In this document: positions 37,262-48,392 of the stretch, piece by piece
Layout: every line of letters starts with the position of its first letter
Position numbering within the stretch: position 1 is the first letter of the stretch
From: Arthrobacter sp.
Lineage (GTDB): Bacteria; Actinomycetota; Actinomycetes; Actinomycetales; Micrococcaceae
DNA: 64,000 nucleotides
Direction: 5' to 3'
Assembly: GCA_029257465.1 (NCBI GenBank)
Contig: JARIBG010000011.1
Coordinates: 22,170 to 86,169, forward strand
The notes under the pieces: model-generated
Told to the model about the DNA's origin: nothing
Database searches by the model: none
What the model saw: the letters and a program-made list of their open reading frames with translations, nothing else
Program-made: the position numbers and the translations under genes

Positions 37262-38299
37262 TCACTCCGGTCGAGGCAGGGTGATGTTGTCGATGAGCCG
37301 GACGGCGCCCACCCGCGCGGCGACGACGGCGAGCGTCGGATCGGGCCCGTCGGCGTGGTGCCCGGCGTCGACCCGGGCACCATCCCCGGCGGCGTCCCCG
37401 GCGGCGTCCCCCGCGACGGCGAAGGAGAGCGGTTCGACGACGTCGAGGTAGTCCAGGCGTACGCCGTCCTCGGCCCCGATCTTCGCCCGCGCTCCCGAAA
37501 GGTCCAAGGGCTGCCCGTGCAGCGCGCGGTCGTGCAGCTCCTGGAGCACCCTGGACAGGACCAGGGCGGACCGGCGCTCCGCGTCGCCCAGGAACCGGTT
37601 GCGGCTGGACAGTGCCAGGCCGTCCTGGTCGCGCACGGTCGGAACTCCCTCGATGCCGGCGGGGATGTTCAGATCGAGCACCATGCGCCGGATCAGGGCG
37701 AGCTGCTGGGCGTCCTTCTGCCCGAAGTACGCCCGGTAGCCCGCCGTGGTGCTGGGCCGCGCGAGATTGAGCAGCTTGGCCACCACGGTCAGCACGCCGT
37801 CGAAATGCCCGGGCCTGGACGCGCCTTCGAGCACCTCGCCCATACTCCCGGCGCGCACGCGGACCAGGGGCTCACCCCCCGGATACATCTCCTCGAGGGT
37901 CGGGGCGAAGACGATGTCCACCCCGCACTCCCCGAGCAATCGCAGATCGGCCTCGAGCGTGCGCGGGTAGCGCTCCAGATCCGCCTCGTCGCCGAACTGC
38001 AGCGGGTTCACGAAGATCGAGGCGACGACGACGTCGTCCTTCCCACGCGCTGTGCGGGCGAGCGCCGCGTGGCCCTCGTGCAGGCCGCCCATGGTGGGTA
38101 CGAGGCCGAGCGAGAGGCTCTCATCCGCCGGCCGCCGCGAGCGGGCGGCCTCGAGCAGCGACGTCGAGGCCCGCCGGAGCTCCGCGGCGGTGGAGACGAG
38201 CAGCGGCGTGGCCGAACGGGGAGTATCCGGGCTGTGAGGATCGGGGCCGGTGGTAGTCGGGCCGGCGGTAGTCGGGCCGGGAGTGCCGGTCGTGGTCAC
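37262..38299 (-). CDS. panC: Pantoate-beta-alanine ligase
   Basis: [43 protein letters not shown]; low-complexity N-terminus. Confidence 0.95.
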   Translation of the reverse strand: MTTTGTPGPTTAGPTTTGPDPHSPDTPRSATPLLVSTAAELRRASTSLLEAARSRRPADESLSLGLVPTMGGLHEGHAALARTARGKDDVVVASIFVNPLQFGDEADLERYPRTLEADLRLLGECGVDIVFAPTLEEMYPGGEPLVRVRAGSMGEVLEGASRPGHFDGVLTVVAKLLNLARPSTTAGYRAYFGQKDAQQLALIRRMVLDLNIPAGIEGVPTVRDQDGLALSSRNRFLGDAERRSALVLSRVLQELHDRALHGQPLDLSGARAKIGAEDGVRLDYLDVVEPLSFAVAGDAAGDAAGDGARVDAGHHADGPDPTLAVVAARVGAVRLIDNITLPRPE

Positions 38300-38380
38300 G
38301 GGAGATCCTTCGGGTCGGGGCGCGGGAAACGCCGCAGTGGCTGAGGCAGGAGCAATGGTGCAGGAGCAGAGGCGGGAGAC

Positions 38381-39334
38381 TCAGGAGGGCGGTTCGGAGG
38401 GGTGGCCCTCCTGCTGAGCTGCCGTCCCTCCGGCGCCTGGTCCGTCGGCGAGTGCTGCGAGGATCGCTGCGCCCAGCGCCGCCGGGAGGACACCGCGCTC
38501 GAGCGCCCGCTCGGCGGTGGCCCGGGCCATCCCCAGATACGCCTGCAGCGTGTCGGGTGCGTCATGTCCTTCGAGGGCTTCCCGGTGCGCGACGACGGTG
38601 CCGGCGTCACCCCGTGCGACCGGGCCGGTGAGGGCTCCCTCACCGGCGGCCAGGGCGTTCTCGAGCGACGCCTTCATGAGGGGTGAGAGCATGCGGTCCG
38701 GGTGCTGCACGCCGAGATCGGAGAGCAACTGCGCCGACTGGGCGGCGATCGTGACGAGATGGTTCGAGGCATGGGCGAGCGCCGCATGGTAGAGGGGGCG
38801 CGACTCCTCCTCGATCACCACCGGCTCGGCCCCCATCTCGACCACCAGCGCCTGGGCGATCGGCAGCACGGCGGACGGGGCGGTGACGCCGAACGTGCTG
38901 TCCGGGAGACGTCCGAGGTCCAGACTCAGCCCGGTGAAGGTCATGACCGGGTGGATGGCCAGCGGAATGGCTCCGGCAGCGCGGGCAGGGCCGAGGACGC
39001 CGATGCCGTAGCGACCGGAGCTGTGGACCACGAGCTGCCCCGCCTGCCAGGACTTCAGCTGGGCCAACCCCTCGACCAGTGCGGGCAGGGCGTCGTCGGG
39101 CACGGTGAGCAGCACCAGTTCGGCGCGTTCGATGATGTCGGGGATCTCGAGGACCGGTACGCCGGGCAGCAGGGTCTCGGCGCGTTCCCGGCTGGCCTCG
39201 GACACCGCAGAGACACCGATGACGGCGTGCCCCGCCGACCGGAGGGCGGCGCCCAGCACCGAGCCGACCCTGCCCGCCCCGATGACGCCCACCCCGAGAC
39301 GTCCGGGGCGCTGTCTGGGGTCAGCGGGGCTCAT
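38381..39334 (-). CDS. DUF2520/Rossmann-like oxidoreductase
   Basis: LGVGVIGAGRVGSVLGAALRSAGHAVIGVSA, IHPVMTFTG; adjacent to panC. Confidence 0.88.
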   Translation of the reverse strand: MSPADPRQRPGRLGVGVIGAGRVGSVLGAALRSAGHAVIGVSAVSEASRERAETLLPGVPVLEIPDIIERAELVLLTVPDDALPALVEGLAQLKSWQAGQLVVHSSGRYGIGVLGPARAAGAIPLAIHPVMTFTGLSLDLGRLPDSTFGVTAPSAVLPIAQALVVEMGAEPVVIEEESRPLYHAALAHASNHLVTIAAQSAQLLSDLGVQHPDRMLSPLMKASLENALAAGEGALTGPVARGDAGTVVAHREALEGHDAPDTLQAYLGMARATAERALERGVLPAALGAAILAALADGPGAGGTAAQQEGHPSEPPS

Positions 39335-41003
39335 CGGAGACCTCCCCGGGCAGGGCGGGCCGAGGAGCAGGATCCGCGGCCGGTCGTGGAGTGGGGTCAG
39401 GACCGGGCTGCTGGGCCGCATACGCGGCGCGGTGTGAGGCCGGGGTGTAGCTCGGTACCTCGGGCATGATCTCCTGCTCGCCCGGACCGTCCTGCTGGGG
39501 CGGCAGGGCCACGGGCTTCATCCACTGCTCCGGGCCGCTGCGGCGTCGTGCCTCGGCGGCGCGCGCCGCCTGACCGTGGAACAGCTTCTGCGCCGTACCG
39601 GAATCCACCTGGTGTACCTGGGGATTCACAGGTCCCGGTGTGGTCTGGAACTGCAGATTGGACACCCGGAAGCGCCGATCGAGCGGCCCCTGCTCGATCG
39701 ACAGGGACTGGGTGCGCTCGTGCGGGACGACGACGAGCCGGCGCCACAGCACCCCGGAGCGCATCAGGACGGCGGAGGAGGTGACGGCGAACCCGTTGCG
39801 CCGCCACGCGAGGGGTGCGAGCCACCGCGCCCGGCGCGGGGTGGTGACGAAACCCTCGACGTCGTCCCTGCCCGCCATGCCGGCGGTGAACAGCTCGATG
39901 GGGCGCTCGGTCCCGGGATCGGGCAGGACCAGGGCGAGGATCTGCAGCACCTCCTCGCGCGTACCGACGGGCAGCAGGGTCGCGCGGGCCTGCCCCTCGT
40001 TCGACGCCGCGGCGCCGTACCCGGCCACGTTGACGCTGACGCGGTACCAGCCCTTGATCCGCCACAGCGGCGACTGCACGATCCCGAGCGCCTGCACGCG
40101 CCCCGGCGGCACGGTCTGCGACCGCGTGTCGAGCAGGCCGTAGCGAATCCTGATGCCGTCCGGTGACGTGGCGGCCCGGAAGTTGTAGCCCGTGCTCAGG
40201 GCCGACCAGTAGGCGCCGCCCACCCCGAGGAGGATCGGGATGAAGGAGGTCACCACGAACCCCGTGTCGAGGACGACGCCGAGGACGATCACCCCGGCCG
40301 CCGCCACGACGAGCGTGATGGTCGAGCCGGACAGCATGGCCGCACCGATGACGCGGCCCGGCTTCAGGGCCACGACCTCGCGCTCGGGGGCCTCGATGAT
40401 GCTCTCGGGGTGCTCCGGATCGGTCTCCACGCCTGCCGCCCCGGCCAGGATGGTGGCACGGAGCCTCGTGGCGTCGTCGAGCCGGAGGAAGGACAGGCGC
40501 ACCGCGGATTCACCGGCGTCGGCCACCTCGAACTTCAGCTCCGCGAGGCCGAAGACCCGGGCGAGGAGCGGCTGGATGATGTCGATGGCCTGGACCCTGT
40601 CCAGCCGGGCCTGCCGTTGCTGCCGGAAGAGGACACCGGAGTGGACGCGCACGTGCTCGTTCGTCACCTGGTAGCGGGTGAAGTACCAGGAGACGAAGAA
40701 GGCGGCCGCGATGAGGACCACGATGCCGAGCAGCACGCCCACGGCGAGCAGTATCCCTACACCTTCGGGCAGCGGGCCGCGCGTCCTCGTCCCGGCGTCG
40801 AAGAGTCCCTCGAACCAGTCACGGCCGACGAAGAACAGGATCGCGGCGAGCGCAATCCAGCCGCGGACCAGCGGGGAGATGAAGTGCACGCGCCGCCAGG
40901 AGTCCGGGCCGCCCGGTTCCGGGCCGTCGGCGACGACTGCTCCTGGACCCGGGAGACCCGGGAGACCCGGGCTCTCGGGTCGGGATCCTGGAGTGTCCGT
41001 CAT
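39321..41003 (-). CDS. PH (bPH2/YdbT-like) domain membrane protein
   Basis: YFTRYQVTNEHVRVHSGVLFRQQRQARLDRVQAIDIIQPLLARVFGLAELKFEVA; repeated PH domains. Confidence 0.9.
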   Translation of the reverse strand: MTDTPGSRPESPGLPGLPGPGAVVADGPEPGGPDSWRRVHFISPLVRGWIALAAILFFVGRDWFEGLFDAGTRTRGPLPEGVGILLAVGVLLGIVVLIAAAFFVSWYFTRYQVTNEHVRVHSGVLFRQQRQARLDRVQAIDIIQPLLARVFGLAELKFEVADAGESAVRLSFLRLDDATRLRATILAGAAGVETDPEHPESIIEAPEREVVALKPGRVIGAAMLSGSTITLVVAAAGVIVLGVVLDTGFVVTSFIPILLGVGGAYWSALSTGYNFRAATSPDGIRIRYGLLDTRSQTVPPGRVQALGIVQSPLWRIKGWYRVSVNVAGYGAAASNEGQARATLLPVGTREEVLQILALVLPDPGTERPIELFTAGMAGRDDVEGFVTTPRRARWLAPLAWRRNGFAVTSSAVLMRSGVLWRRLVVVPHERTQSLSIEQGPLDRRFRVSNLQFQTTPGPVNPQVHQVDSGTAQKLFHGQAARAAEARRRSGPEQWMKPVALPPQQDGPGEQEIMPEVPSYTPASHRAAYAAQQPGPDPTPRPAADPAPRPALPGEVSDEPR

Positions 41004-41515
41004 AGCCCTGCCAGCCTGGATTCTCCCCGTGCGGACAGTTGTTCACGCAAGCGCGTGCCCTCCTCGGTGGGGAGGCCGGGAATGAGGGCATCGGTGGCAG
41101 GGGAAGCCGTGTGGAGCTTGAGCGTGCAGATCCCGAAGGCGCGCTGCAGGGGTCCGACGGCGATGTCCACGTACTGCATGCGGCCGTAGGGCACCACCAT
41201 GATGCGCTGGAAGAACACGCCCTGGCGGACGAGGAGATCGTCGTCGCGCTCGGCATAGCCGATCGCCGCAACCTGGCGCGGGAGCAGCAGGCCCCGCCAG
41301 AGCGCGCTCACGAGCACGAGCGCGGGCAGCGCCCAGGCGACCCACTCCGGCGGGAACGACTCCCAGACCCCGGTCAGGCGCAGGGCCAGGGGCACGGTTG
41401 CGATGACCAGCCAGATCAACGATCCCACCAGCAACCCGAGGATCCTGACCCGCAGGTACTTCGGGGACACCCTGGACCACTCGAGCCCGGACGGGTCGAT
41501 CGGTTCGCTACGCAT
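41000..41515 (-). CDS. PH-domain (YdbS-like) membrane protein
   Basis: AIGYAERDDDLLVRQGVFFQRIMVVPYGRMQYVDIAVGPLQRAFGICTLKLHTA. Confidence 0.9.
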   Translation of the reverse strand: MRSEPIDPSGLEWSRVSPKYLRVRILGLLVGSLIWLVIATVPLALRLTGVWESFPPEWVAWALPALVLVSALWRGLLLPRQVAAIGYAERDDDLLVRQGVFFQRIMVVPYGRMQYVDIAVGPLQRAFGICTLKLHTASPATDALIPGLPTEEGTRLREQLSARGESRLAGL

Positions 41516-41993
41516 ACTCCCCCTCGTCGCGGCTCGGGGCGACTGTGCCGTCGTCGTCGGGCGGGAGCCTGCAGAAGTTCTCGACGACAAGTCCCACCGC
41601 AATCATCACCATGCCGCCCACCATCAGCGCAACCGAGCCCCAGAGCGGTGCGGTGGTGGAGCGGACCGTCAGGAGCATCAGCTGGTCCACGAAGATGCCC
41701 GCGTGCCAACCGAGGCTCACCGACCCGGCGTAGGCACAAGCCTGCGCCAGGACCAGCGTCCGGGTGGCCAGGATCGGATCGAGTGGACGGTCGCGGCTGC
41801 CGTTCTTCCAGCGCAGGACCCGGCGGCCGAACACCAGGGTGATGCCGATGATGATCGCGGTCGTCACGAGTGAGGTCAGGGGCAGGGTGGGCGTGCCGTA
41901 GCCGTTGCGTGTGGTCAGCCAGTTGGCCAGCCAGCCCAGGAGTCCGGACACCAGACCGACGAGGGCCAGCCAGCGGAAGCGAAGAGTGCTCAC
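41508..41993 (-). CDS. DUF3180-family membrane protein
   Basis: VSTLRFRWLALVGLVSGLLGWLANWLTTRNGYGTPTLPLTSLVTTAIIIG...; GTGA overlap with folK stop. Confidence 0.88.
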   Translation of the reverse strand: MSTLRFRWLALVGLVSGLLGWLANWLTTRNGYGTPTLPLTSLVTTAIIIGITLVFGRRVLRWKNGSRDRPLDPILATRTLVLAQACAYAGSVSLGWHAGIFVDQLMLLTVRSTTAPLWGSVALMVGGMVMIAVGLVVENFCRLPPDDDGTVAPSRDEGEYA

Positions 41994-42493
41994 CCGCCCT
42001 GGTCCTCCTCGAAGGGCACCAGGCCCGGGAGATCGGGCGCCTCGGCGGCCAGTTCGCTCACCAGGCGTCCGTTCAGGCGCGCCCCGGGATCCATCCACGC
42101 CCAGGGCTGCAGGACGAAGGCGCGGGTGGCGGCGCGCGGGTGCGGGATGGTCAGGGTCGGGTCGTCCGAGGTCCAGGAACCGTACGTGATGATGTCGACG
42201 TCGAGTGTCCTCGGCCCCCAGCGGACCGTGCGCGTGCGCTGGTGCTTCTCCTCGACCTCCTGGCAGTGGGCCAGCAGCTCGAGCGGAGCCAGGGAGGACT
42301 CCACCTCGATGACCATGTTCAGGAAGTCCGGCTGCTCGGGCCCACCCACCGGCTTGGTCCGCGCGACCGGTGAGAGGGCGTACAGGCTGACGCCGTCGGG
42401 CTCCACGAGATCGGCGACGGCGCGTACCAGGGTGTCCCTGCTGGCCCCGAGATTGCTGCCGAGGGCCAGCACGGACCGTACCCGCTCGCTCAT
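41990..42493 (-). CDS. folK: 6-hydroxymethyl-7,8-dihydropterin pyrophosphokinase
   Basis: ALGSNLGASRDTLVRAV, RWGPRTLDVDIITYG, IPHPRAATRAFVLQPWA. Confidence 0.97.
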   Translation of the reverse strand: MSERVRSVLALGSNLGASRDTLVRAVADLVEPDGVSLYALSPVARTKPVGGPEQPDFLNMVIEVESSLAPLELLAHCQEVEEKHQRTRTVRWGPRTLDVDIITYGSWTSDDPTLTIPHPRAATRAFVLQPWAWMDPGARLNGRLVSELAAEAPDLPGLVPFEEDQGG

Positions 42494-42906
42494 GGACGAC
42501 TCCTGCGCAGGGTGACGGCGACGTCGTCGAACGGGACCGTGATCGGCGCCTGCGGCTTGTGGACCGTGACATCGACGGCGGCGACGCGGAAGGCGCCGAG
42601 CACCGCAGTGGCGATGGTCTCCGCCAGAGCCTCGATCAGCTCGAAGGGCTCGCCGCCGATGATCCCGTGGACGAGCTCGGCGACCTCACCGTAGTGGGCG
42701 GTGCGCGAGAGATCATCACTGGTGCCGGCGGGCTGCAGCTCGAGGTGGAGCACCAGGTCCACCGTGAACGATTGTCCGTCGCGGCGCTCGTCGGCGAGGA
42801 CCCCGTGGTGGCCCGTCGCGGTGATGCCGCGCAGGAGCACCGAGTCGAGCCGGCCGGACGGCGAGCCGGGAACTCCTGGAGTACCCGGGGCTTTCCTGCC
42901 GGTCAC
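42490..42906 (-). CDS. folB: Dihydroneopterin aldolase
   Basis: LRGITATGHHGVLADERRDGQSFTVDLVLHLEL. Confidence 0.95.
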   Translation of the reverse strand: MTGRKAPGTPGVPGSPSGRLDSVLLRGITATGHHGVLADERRDGQSFTVDLVLHLELQPAGTSDDLSRTAHYGEVAELVHGIIGGEPFELIEALAETIATAVLGAFRVAAVDVTVHKPQAPITVPFDDVAVTLRRSRP

Positions 42907-43811
42907 CGCGGGCTCATGGCAGCGGCGACCTTCACGGCGTCGAGCGTTGCTCCCGGGTCATGTACCCGCACACCCCAGGCGCCCGAGACCGCCGCGAGGG
43001 TGGCGACGGCGAGGGAGGCCTGGTCGCGTTCGGCGGGTGCTGCGGTCTTGCCCGCACTGGTCAGGAGGGTACCGAGGAACCGCTTGCGGGATGCGCCGAC
43101 GAGGAGGCGGTGCCCGAGGCCGAGGAACTCGTCGAGCCGGCGCAGGATGGTCCAGTTGTGCTCGTCGGTCTTGGCGAAACCGATGCCCGGGTCGAGGATG
43201 ATCTGCGCGGCATCCACCCCGTCCGCCACGAACCGGTCGCGGAGTTCGGTGAGTTCCGCGGCGACCTCCGCCACCACGTCGGCGTACTCGGCCAGAGCAT
43301 CCATGGTCTCCGCGGTACCCCTGCGGTGCGTCAGGATGTAGGGGACGCCGCGCTCGGCGATGAGCGCGGGCATGTCCGGGTCGTACTCGGCGCCCGAGAT
43401 GTCGTTGACGATCCCCGCCCCGGCGTCCAGGGCCTGCCTGGCCGTCTCCGCGTGCCGGGTGTCGATGCTGACGAGCGCTCCGGCCTTCACCAGTGCCTTC
43501 ACCACGGGCAGGACACGCGTCAGTTCCTCCTCGACCGGCACCTCCACGGCGTGGGGCCGCGTCGATTCCCCGCCGACGTCGATGATGTCGGCTCCCGCGT
43601 ACAACAGGCGCAACCCGTGGGCGACGGCGTCATCGGTCGTGGCATGGCTACCGCCGTCGCTGAAGGAGTCCGGGGTGACATTGAGGATCCCGAGGACCAG
43701 GGCACGGTCTGTGGGCAGATCCGCCATGGTCCTGGGGTCGCGGACGGCGCGTACCACCGGCAGGGGTGAGGTGGCCGGTCCGGTGCCGGGTACTGCGGCC
43801 AGAGAATCCAT
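42903..43811 (-). CDS. folP: Dihydropteroate synthase
   Basis: LVLGILNVTPDSFSDGG, DIIDVGGESTRPHA, DPGIGFAKT. Confidence 0.97.
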   Translation of the reverse strand: MDSLAAVPGTGPATSPLPVVRAVRDPRTMADLPTDRALVLGILNVTPDSFSDGGSHATTDDAVAHGLRLLYAGADIIDVGGESTRPHAVEVPVEEELTRVLPVVKALVKAGALVSIDTRHAETARQALDAGAGIVNDISGAEYDPDMPALIAERGVPYILTHRRGTAETMDALAEYADVVAEVAAELTELRDRFVADGVDAAQIILDPGIGFAKTDEHNWTILRRLDEFLGLGHRLLVGASRKRFLGTLLTSAGKTAAPAERDQASLAVATLAAVSGAWGVRVHDPGATLDAVKVAAAMSPR

Positions 43812-43823
43812 GCTGGGTAGGTC

Positions 43824-44441
43824 CTATCTTCCGAGGATGAGGCTCATGGCCTCGGCGCGCGTCGCCGTGTCGCGGATCTGACCGCGCACGGCCGAGGTGA
43901 CGGTCTTCGCGCCGGGCTTGCGTACCCCGCGCATGGACATGCACAGGTGTTCGCACTCCACGACGACGATCGCGCCCTTGGGCGTGAGGTGTTCCATCAT
44001 CGCATCGACGATCTGCGTGGTCAGCCGTTCCTGGACCTGGGGACGGCGCGCGAAGACCTCGACGAGCCGCGCGAGCTTGCTCAGACCGGTCACGCGCCCC
44101 TCCTCCGAGGGGATGTAGCCGAGGTGGGCCGTGCCGTGAAAAGGTACCAGGTGATGTTCGCAGGTCGAGTAGAACGGGATGTCCTTGACCAGCACGAGCT
44201 CCTGGTGATTCAGGTCGAACGAGGTGGACAGGACCTCGCCGGCGTCCTGGTGGAGCCCGGCGAAGATCTCGGTGTACGCCTTCGCCACCCGGCTTGGGGT
44301 CTCCAGCAGGCCGTCGCGGTCCGGATCCTCCCCGATGGCCACGAGGATCTCGCGGACGGCCCGGCGGATCCGGTCCTGATCCACGGGCTGGCCGCCTGCG
44401 GCCAGTTCTGCTTCCATCATGTCGTCGTCGAAGTCTGTCAC
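43824..44441 (-). CDS. folE: GTP cyclohydrolase I
   Basis: [54 protein letters not shown]. Confidence 0.97.
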   Translation of the reverse strand: MTDFDDDMMEAELAAGGQPVDQDRIRRAVREILVAIGEDPDRDGLLETPSRVAKAYTEIFAGLHQDAGEVLSTSFDLNHQELVLVKDIPFYSTCEHHLVPFHGTAHLGYIPSEEGRVTGLSKLARLVEVFARRPQVQERLTTQIVDAMMEHLTPKGAIVVVECEHLCMSMRGVRKPGAKTVTSAVRGQIRDTATRAEAMSLILGR

Positions 44442-44501
44442 GGGCGCTCTCCCCCTTCAGTGCACACGGCAACGCTGGTGCCGCGGATGATCGCCTGGTA
44501 G

Positions 44502-46559
44502 CTAGCTGTCGCGGGGCTCCGAGGTGTTCGCGGACGATTCGTCGGACGGTAGCTCGGAGCCATGGACGTCGAAGTCGCCGGGGATGTTGGCGGCGGCGAT
44601 CTGGTCCTGTGGGGCTACTGTACCGGGTGCGGGTCGGCCGCTCTCGAGTGCTTCCGCCCGCTCCTTGCGGGACGTGACCGGCGGCAGCGAGTGCACGGGC
44701 CGGGTGCCCTTGGACAGCCACACCTCACGCAGGCTCCGCTTGCGGACGTCGGAGAAGACCTCTGCGATCTCCGCCTGGTTGAGGGTCTCGCGCTCGAGGA
44801 GCTCGAGCGCGAGACGATCGAGGACATCCCGGTTCTCGGTGAGGATCTGGTAGGCCTCGTCGTGGGCGTTGTCGATCAGTCGGCGCACCTCCTCGTCGAC
44901 CACGAGGGCGATCTGGTCGGAGTAGTCCCGGTCGCTGCCCATGTCGCGGCCCAGGAAGGGCTCGCCCGCGCCCTGTCCCAGCTTGACGGCGCCGATGCGC
45001 GCACTCATGCCGTACTGCGTGACCATCTTGCGTGCGGTGCCGGTGGCCTTCTCGATGTCGTTCGAGGCACCCGTCGAGGGGTCGTGGAACACGATCTCCT
45101 CGGCGACCCTGCCGCCCATGGCGTAGGCGAGCTGATCGAGCAGTTCGTTCCTGCTCACGGAGTACTTGTCGTCGTTGGGCATGACCATCGTGTAGCCCAG
45201 CGCGCGTCCGCGCGGCAGGATGGTGACCTTGGTCACCGGATCGGTGTTGCGCAGTGCGGCGGCGACCAGCGCGTGGCCGCCCTCGTGGTAGGCGGTGATC
45301 TTCCGCTCGAGTTCCTTCATGACACGGCTGCGCTTCTGCGGACCCGCGATGACGCGGTCGATGGCCTCGTCGAGGGCGCGATCATCGATGAGCTGCGCGT
45401 TGGAGCGGGCGGTGAGCAGCGCACCCTCGTTGAGGACGTTCGCCAGATCCGCGCCGGTGAAGCCCGGCGTCTTCTTCGCCACGGCCTTCAGGTCCACACC
45501 GGCCGCCATCGGCTTACCCTGGGCGTGGACTGACAGGATCTGGGCGCGGCCCTTCATGTCGGGGGCCTCCACCCCGATCTGACGATCGAAGCGCCCCGGG
45601 CGCAGCAGCGCCGGGTCGAGGACGTCGGGACGGTTGGTCGCCGCGATGAGGATCACGTTGGTCGTGGAGTCGAAACCGTCCATCTCCACCAGCAGCTGGT
45701 TCAGGGTCTGCTCGCGCTCGTCGTTGCCGCCACCCACGCCGGCACCGCGGTGGCGGCCGACGGCGTCGATCTCGTCCACGAAGATGATGGCCGGTGAGTT
45801 GTTCTTGGCCTGCTCGAACAGATCCCTGACCCGGGACGCCCCGACGCCGACGAACATCTCGACGAAGTCCGAGCCGGAGATGGAGTAGAAGGGCACACCG
45901 GCCTCGCCTGCGACGGCCCGGGCCAGGAGGGTCTTGCCGGTCCCCGGAGGTCCGTACAGGAGCACACCCTTGGGGATCTTGGCGCCGAGGGCCTGGAATT
46001 TCGCCGGCTCCTGCAGGAACTCCTTGATCTCGAGGAGCTCCTCCACGGCCTCGTCCACGCCGGCGACGTCGTCGAAGGTCACCTGCGGCATGTCCTTGGA
46101 GATCAGCTTGGCCTTGGACTTGCCGAACTGCATCACCTTCGACCCGCCGCCCTGCATGCGGCTGAGCAGGAACCAGAAGATCACACCGAGGATCAGGATG
46201 GGGAAGATCAGGCCGGCGAGGCTGAGGAACCAGTTGCTCTCGGCAGGCTGATCGTCGAAGCCGTCGGCCCCGGAATCATTGATGGCCTCCACCACGGACT
46301 CGGCGCGGGCGGCGCTGAAGAAGAACTGGACGCTCTTGCCCAGGTCCTCGTAATCGTTGCGCAGGGTGAGATCCACACGCTGTTCGCCGTCGTAGATCTT
46401 GGCCTGCTCGACATCTTGGCTTCGCAGGAGCTGGAGACCGACGTTGGTGTCCACGCGGGAACTGCCCGATCCGAAGAGCGTCGGCAGGATGAGCAGGAGC
46501 GCCGCCACCGCGAGGACGATCCAGACGATGGGCCCCTTGAAGATGTTCTTGAATTTCAT
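44502..46559 (-). CDS. ftsH: ATP-dependent zinc metalloprotease FtsH
   Basis: [25 protein letters not shown] region, HEGGH zinc motif. Confidence 0.98.
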   Translation of the reverse strand: MKFKNIFKGPIVWIVLAVAALLLILPTLFGSGSSRVDTNVGLQLLRSQDVEQAKIYDGEQRVDLTLRNDYEDLGKSVQFFFSAARAESVVEAINDSGADGFDDQPAESNWFLSLAGLIFPILILGVIFWFLLSRMQGGGSKVMQFGKSKAKLISKDMPQVTFDDVAGVDEAVEELLEIKEFLQEPAKFQALGAKIPKGVLLYGPPGTGKTLLARAVAGEAGVPFYSISGSDFVEMFVGVGASRVRDLFEQAKNNSPAIIFVDEIDAVGRHRGAGVGGGNDEREQTLNQLLVEMDGFDSTTNVILIAATNRPDVLDPALLRPGRFDRQIGVEAPDMKGRAQILSVHAQGKPMAAGVDLKAVAKKTPGFTGADLANVLNEGALLTARSNAQLIDDRALDEAIDRVIAGPQKRSRVMKELERKITAYHEGGHALVAAALRNTDPVTKVTILPRGRALGYTMVMPNDDKYSVSRNELLDQLAYAMGGRVAEEIVFHDPSTGASNDIEKATGTARKMVTQYGMSARIGAVKLGQGAGEPFLGRDMGSDRDYSDQIALVVDEEVRRLIDNAHDEAYQILTENRDVLDRLALELLERETLNQAEIAEVFSDVRKRSLREVWLSKGTRPVHSLPPVTSRKERAEALESGRPAPGTVAPQDQIAAANIPGDFDVHGSELPSDESSANTSEPRDS

Positions 46560-46745
46560 TCGTCTCAGGGCAGCAAGCCCTGTCCCTCCTGCTGATGCAA
46601 GTCAAAGTGTGCGGGCGCACTGCCGGTGGGGGCGACCGCTAGGTTTTTCAAGATATACACCGTCCGTGCTGCACCACGCATGAATGGTGCCGATAGTTCC
46701 CTCTGGGCGTACTACCCCACGCGCGCGCTGCCGGGCAGGACGGGA

Positions 46746-47297
46746 CTATTCGTAGATGTGCGGCGCCAGCGTGCCGATGAAATCGAGATTGCGGTACTTC
46801 TCGGCGAAATCGAGTCCGTAGCCGACGACGAATTCGCTGGGGATCTCGTAGCCCACGTACTTGACGTCGATCTCCACCTTCGCGGCATCGGGCTTGCGCA
46901 GCAGTGTGCAGATCTCCACGGAGGCAGGTCCCCGGGAGAGGAGATTGGCCTTGAGCCAGGAGAGGGTGAGCCCGGAATCGATGATGTCCTCGGCGATCAG
47001 CACGTGCTTGCCCATGAGATCGGTCTCCAGGTCCTTCAGGATCCTCACCACCCCGGAGGACTGCGTCCCGGATCCGTAGGAGGAGACGGCCATCCAGTCC
47101 ATGGTGACGTGCGAGTGCAGTGCACGGGAGAGATCGGCCATGACCATCACGGCGCCCTTGAGCACGCCCACGAGGAGGATGTCTCGGCCCTGGTAATCGG
47201 CGTCGATCTGCTGGGCGAGCTCGGTGATCCGCTGCTGGATCTCTTCCCTGGTGTAGAGGACGTGCTTGAGATCTGACCGGACGTCGTTGGAATCCAC
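46746..47297 (-). CDS. hpt: Hypoxanthine phosphoribosyltransferase
   Basis: DILLVGVLKGAVMVMADLSR, VLIAEDIIDSGLTL PRPP motif. Confidence 0.96.
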   Translation of the reverse strand: MDSNDVRSDLKHVLYTREEIQQRITELAQQIDADYQGRDILLVGVLKGAVMVMADLSRALHSHVTMDWMAVSSYGSGTQSSGVVRILKDLETDLMGKHVLIAEDIIDSGLTLSWLKANLLSRGPASVEICTLLRKPDAAKVEIDVKYVGYEIPSEFVVGYGLDFAEKYRNLDFIGTLAPHIYE

Positions 47298-47300
47298 CGA

Positions 47301-48392
47301 TTACTCCTGGTTCGGCCGACGCGACTTCTTCACGCCGGCACCGTTGTTGCCAAGAACAAGATTGCCATAGCTTGGTTCTCCCCGGAGAACCGACCTCCCC
47401 CGGACCTGCCGGTTGACACTCACCTTCCCGCCGAGCTGCACCGGCCCGGCGGAACCCTTGCGCTCCAGCAGGGACTCGGCGGCGCGGAGGCGCTCGGAGC
47501 TCGGCTGGAACGCCCCGAGCTCGAGGGCCGCCCGCGCCAGGACCCGCCGGCGCAGCGCGGCAGGAAGGGCACGCAGACCGTCCTCCGGGAGGAGCACCTC
47601 GCCGTTCTCGCCCTCGATCCGCAGTTCCGTGTACGCCTCGAGACTGAGCTCGGCGAGGAGATCGGCGTCCTGCCCGAGGATCCGCGCGGATCGTGCCAGC
47701 GCCGGGGCTATGCCCGGGCCGAGCCGGTCCTCGAGGAACGGCAGGACCTCGCCGCGCACCCGTGACCGGGCGAAGGCCGGATCGAGATTGGCAGGATCAT
47801 GCCAGGGCTGAAGATCGTAGAAGTCGCAGATCGCTTCCGTGTCGGCGCGGCGCAGCTCGAGGAAGGGGCGGAGATAGCGGCCGCGGCGCGGCGGCATGCC
47901 CGCGAGGGAGCGGGTGCCCGAGCCACGGGCCAGACCCAGCAGCACCTGCTCCGCCTGGTCGTCGAGCGTATGTCCGAGCAGCACGGCGGAGGCATCGAGC
48001 GTGGCCGCGGCGTCGTCGAGCGCGCCGTAGCGGGCACGGCGGGCTGCGGCCTCCGGCCCCGTCCCGTCTCGGCCCACGTGGACGCGGTCCACACGGACGG
48101 GATCGAGGCCCAGGGCTCGCGCGGTGTCCGCGGCACGTCCGGCGATCGTCGAGCTGGCGGGATGGAGGCCGTGATCGACGACGACGGCGCCCACCCGCGC
48201 CCGGCCGGTGCGCGCGAGGTGTGCTGCCACGGCGGCGAGCGCCAGGGAATCGGGGCCACCACTGCAGGCGACGAGGACGAGCGGCAGAGGCGCACCGGTG
48301 TCCGGGGGTTCCGGCAGGATCCCCTCGAGGCTCCCGAGGAGCAGATTACGCGCGGTCCCGACGACGGGCAGCAGTCGCGGCCGCCTAGCCAT
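47301..48392 (-). CDS. tilS: tRNA(Ile)-lysidine synthase
   Basis: LVACSGGPDSLALAAVA PP-loop; LLGHTLDDQAEQVLLGLARGSGTRSLAGM. Confidence 0.95.
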   Translation of the reverse strand: MARRPRLLPVVGTARNLLLGSLEGILPEPPDTGAPLPLVLVACSGGPDSLALAAVAAHLARTGRARVGAVVVDHGLHPASSTIAGRAADTARALGLDPVRVDRVHVGRDGTGPEAAARRARYGALDDAAATLDASAVLLGHTLDDQAEQVLLGLARGSGTRSLAGMPPRRGRYLRPFLELRRADTEAICDFYDLQPWHDPANLDPAFARSRVRGEVLPFLEDRLGPGIAPALARSARILGQDADLLAELSLEAYTELRIEGENGEVLLPEDGLRALPAALRRRVLARAALELGAFQPSSERLRAAESLLERKGSAGPVQLGGKVSVNRQVRGRSVLRGEPSYGNLVLGNNGAGVKKSRRPNQE

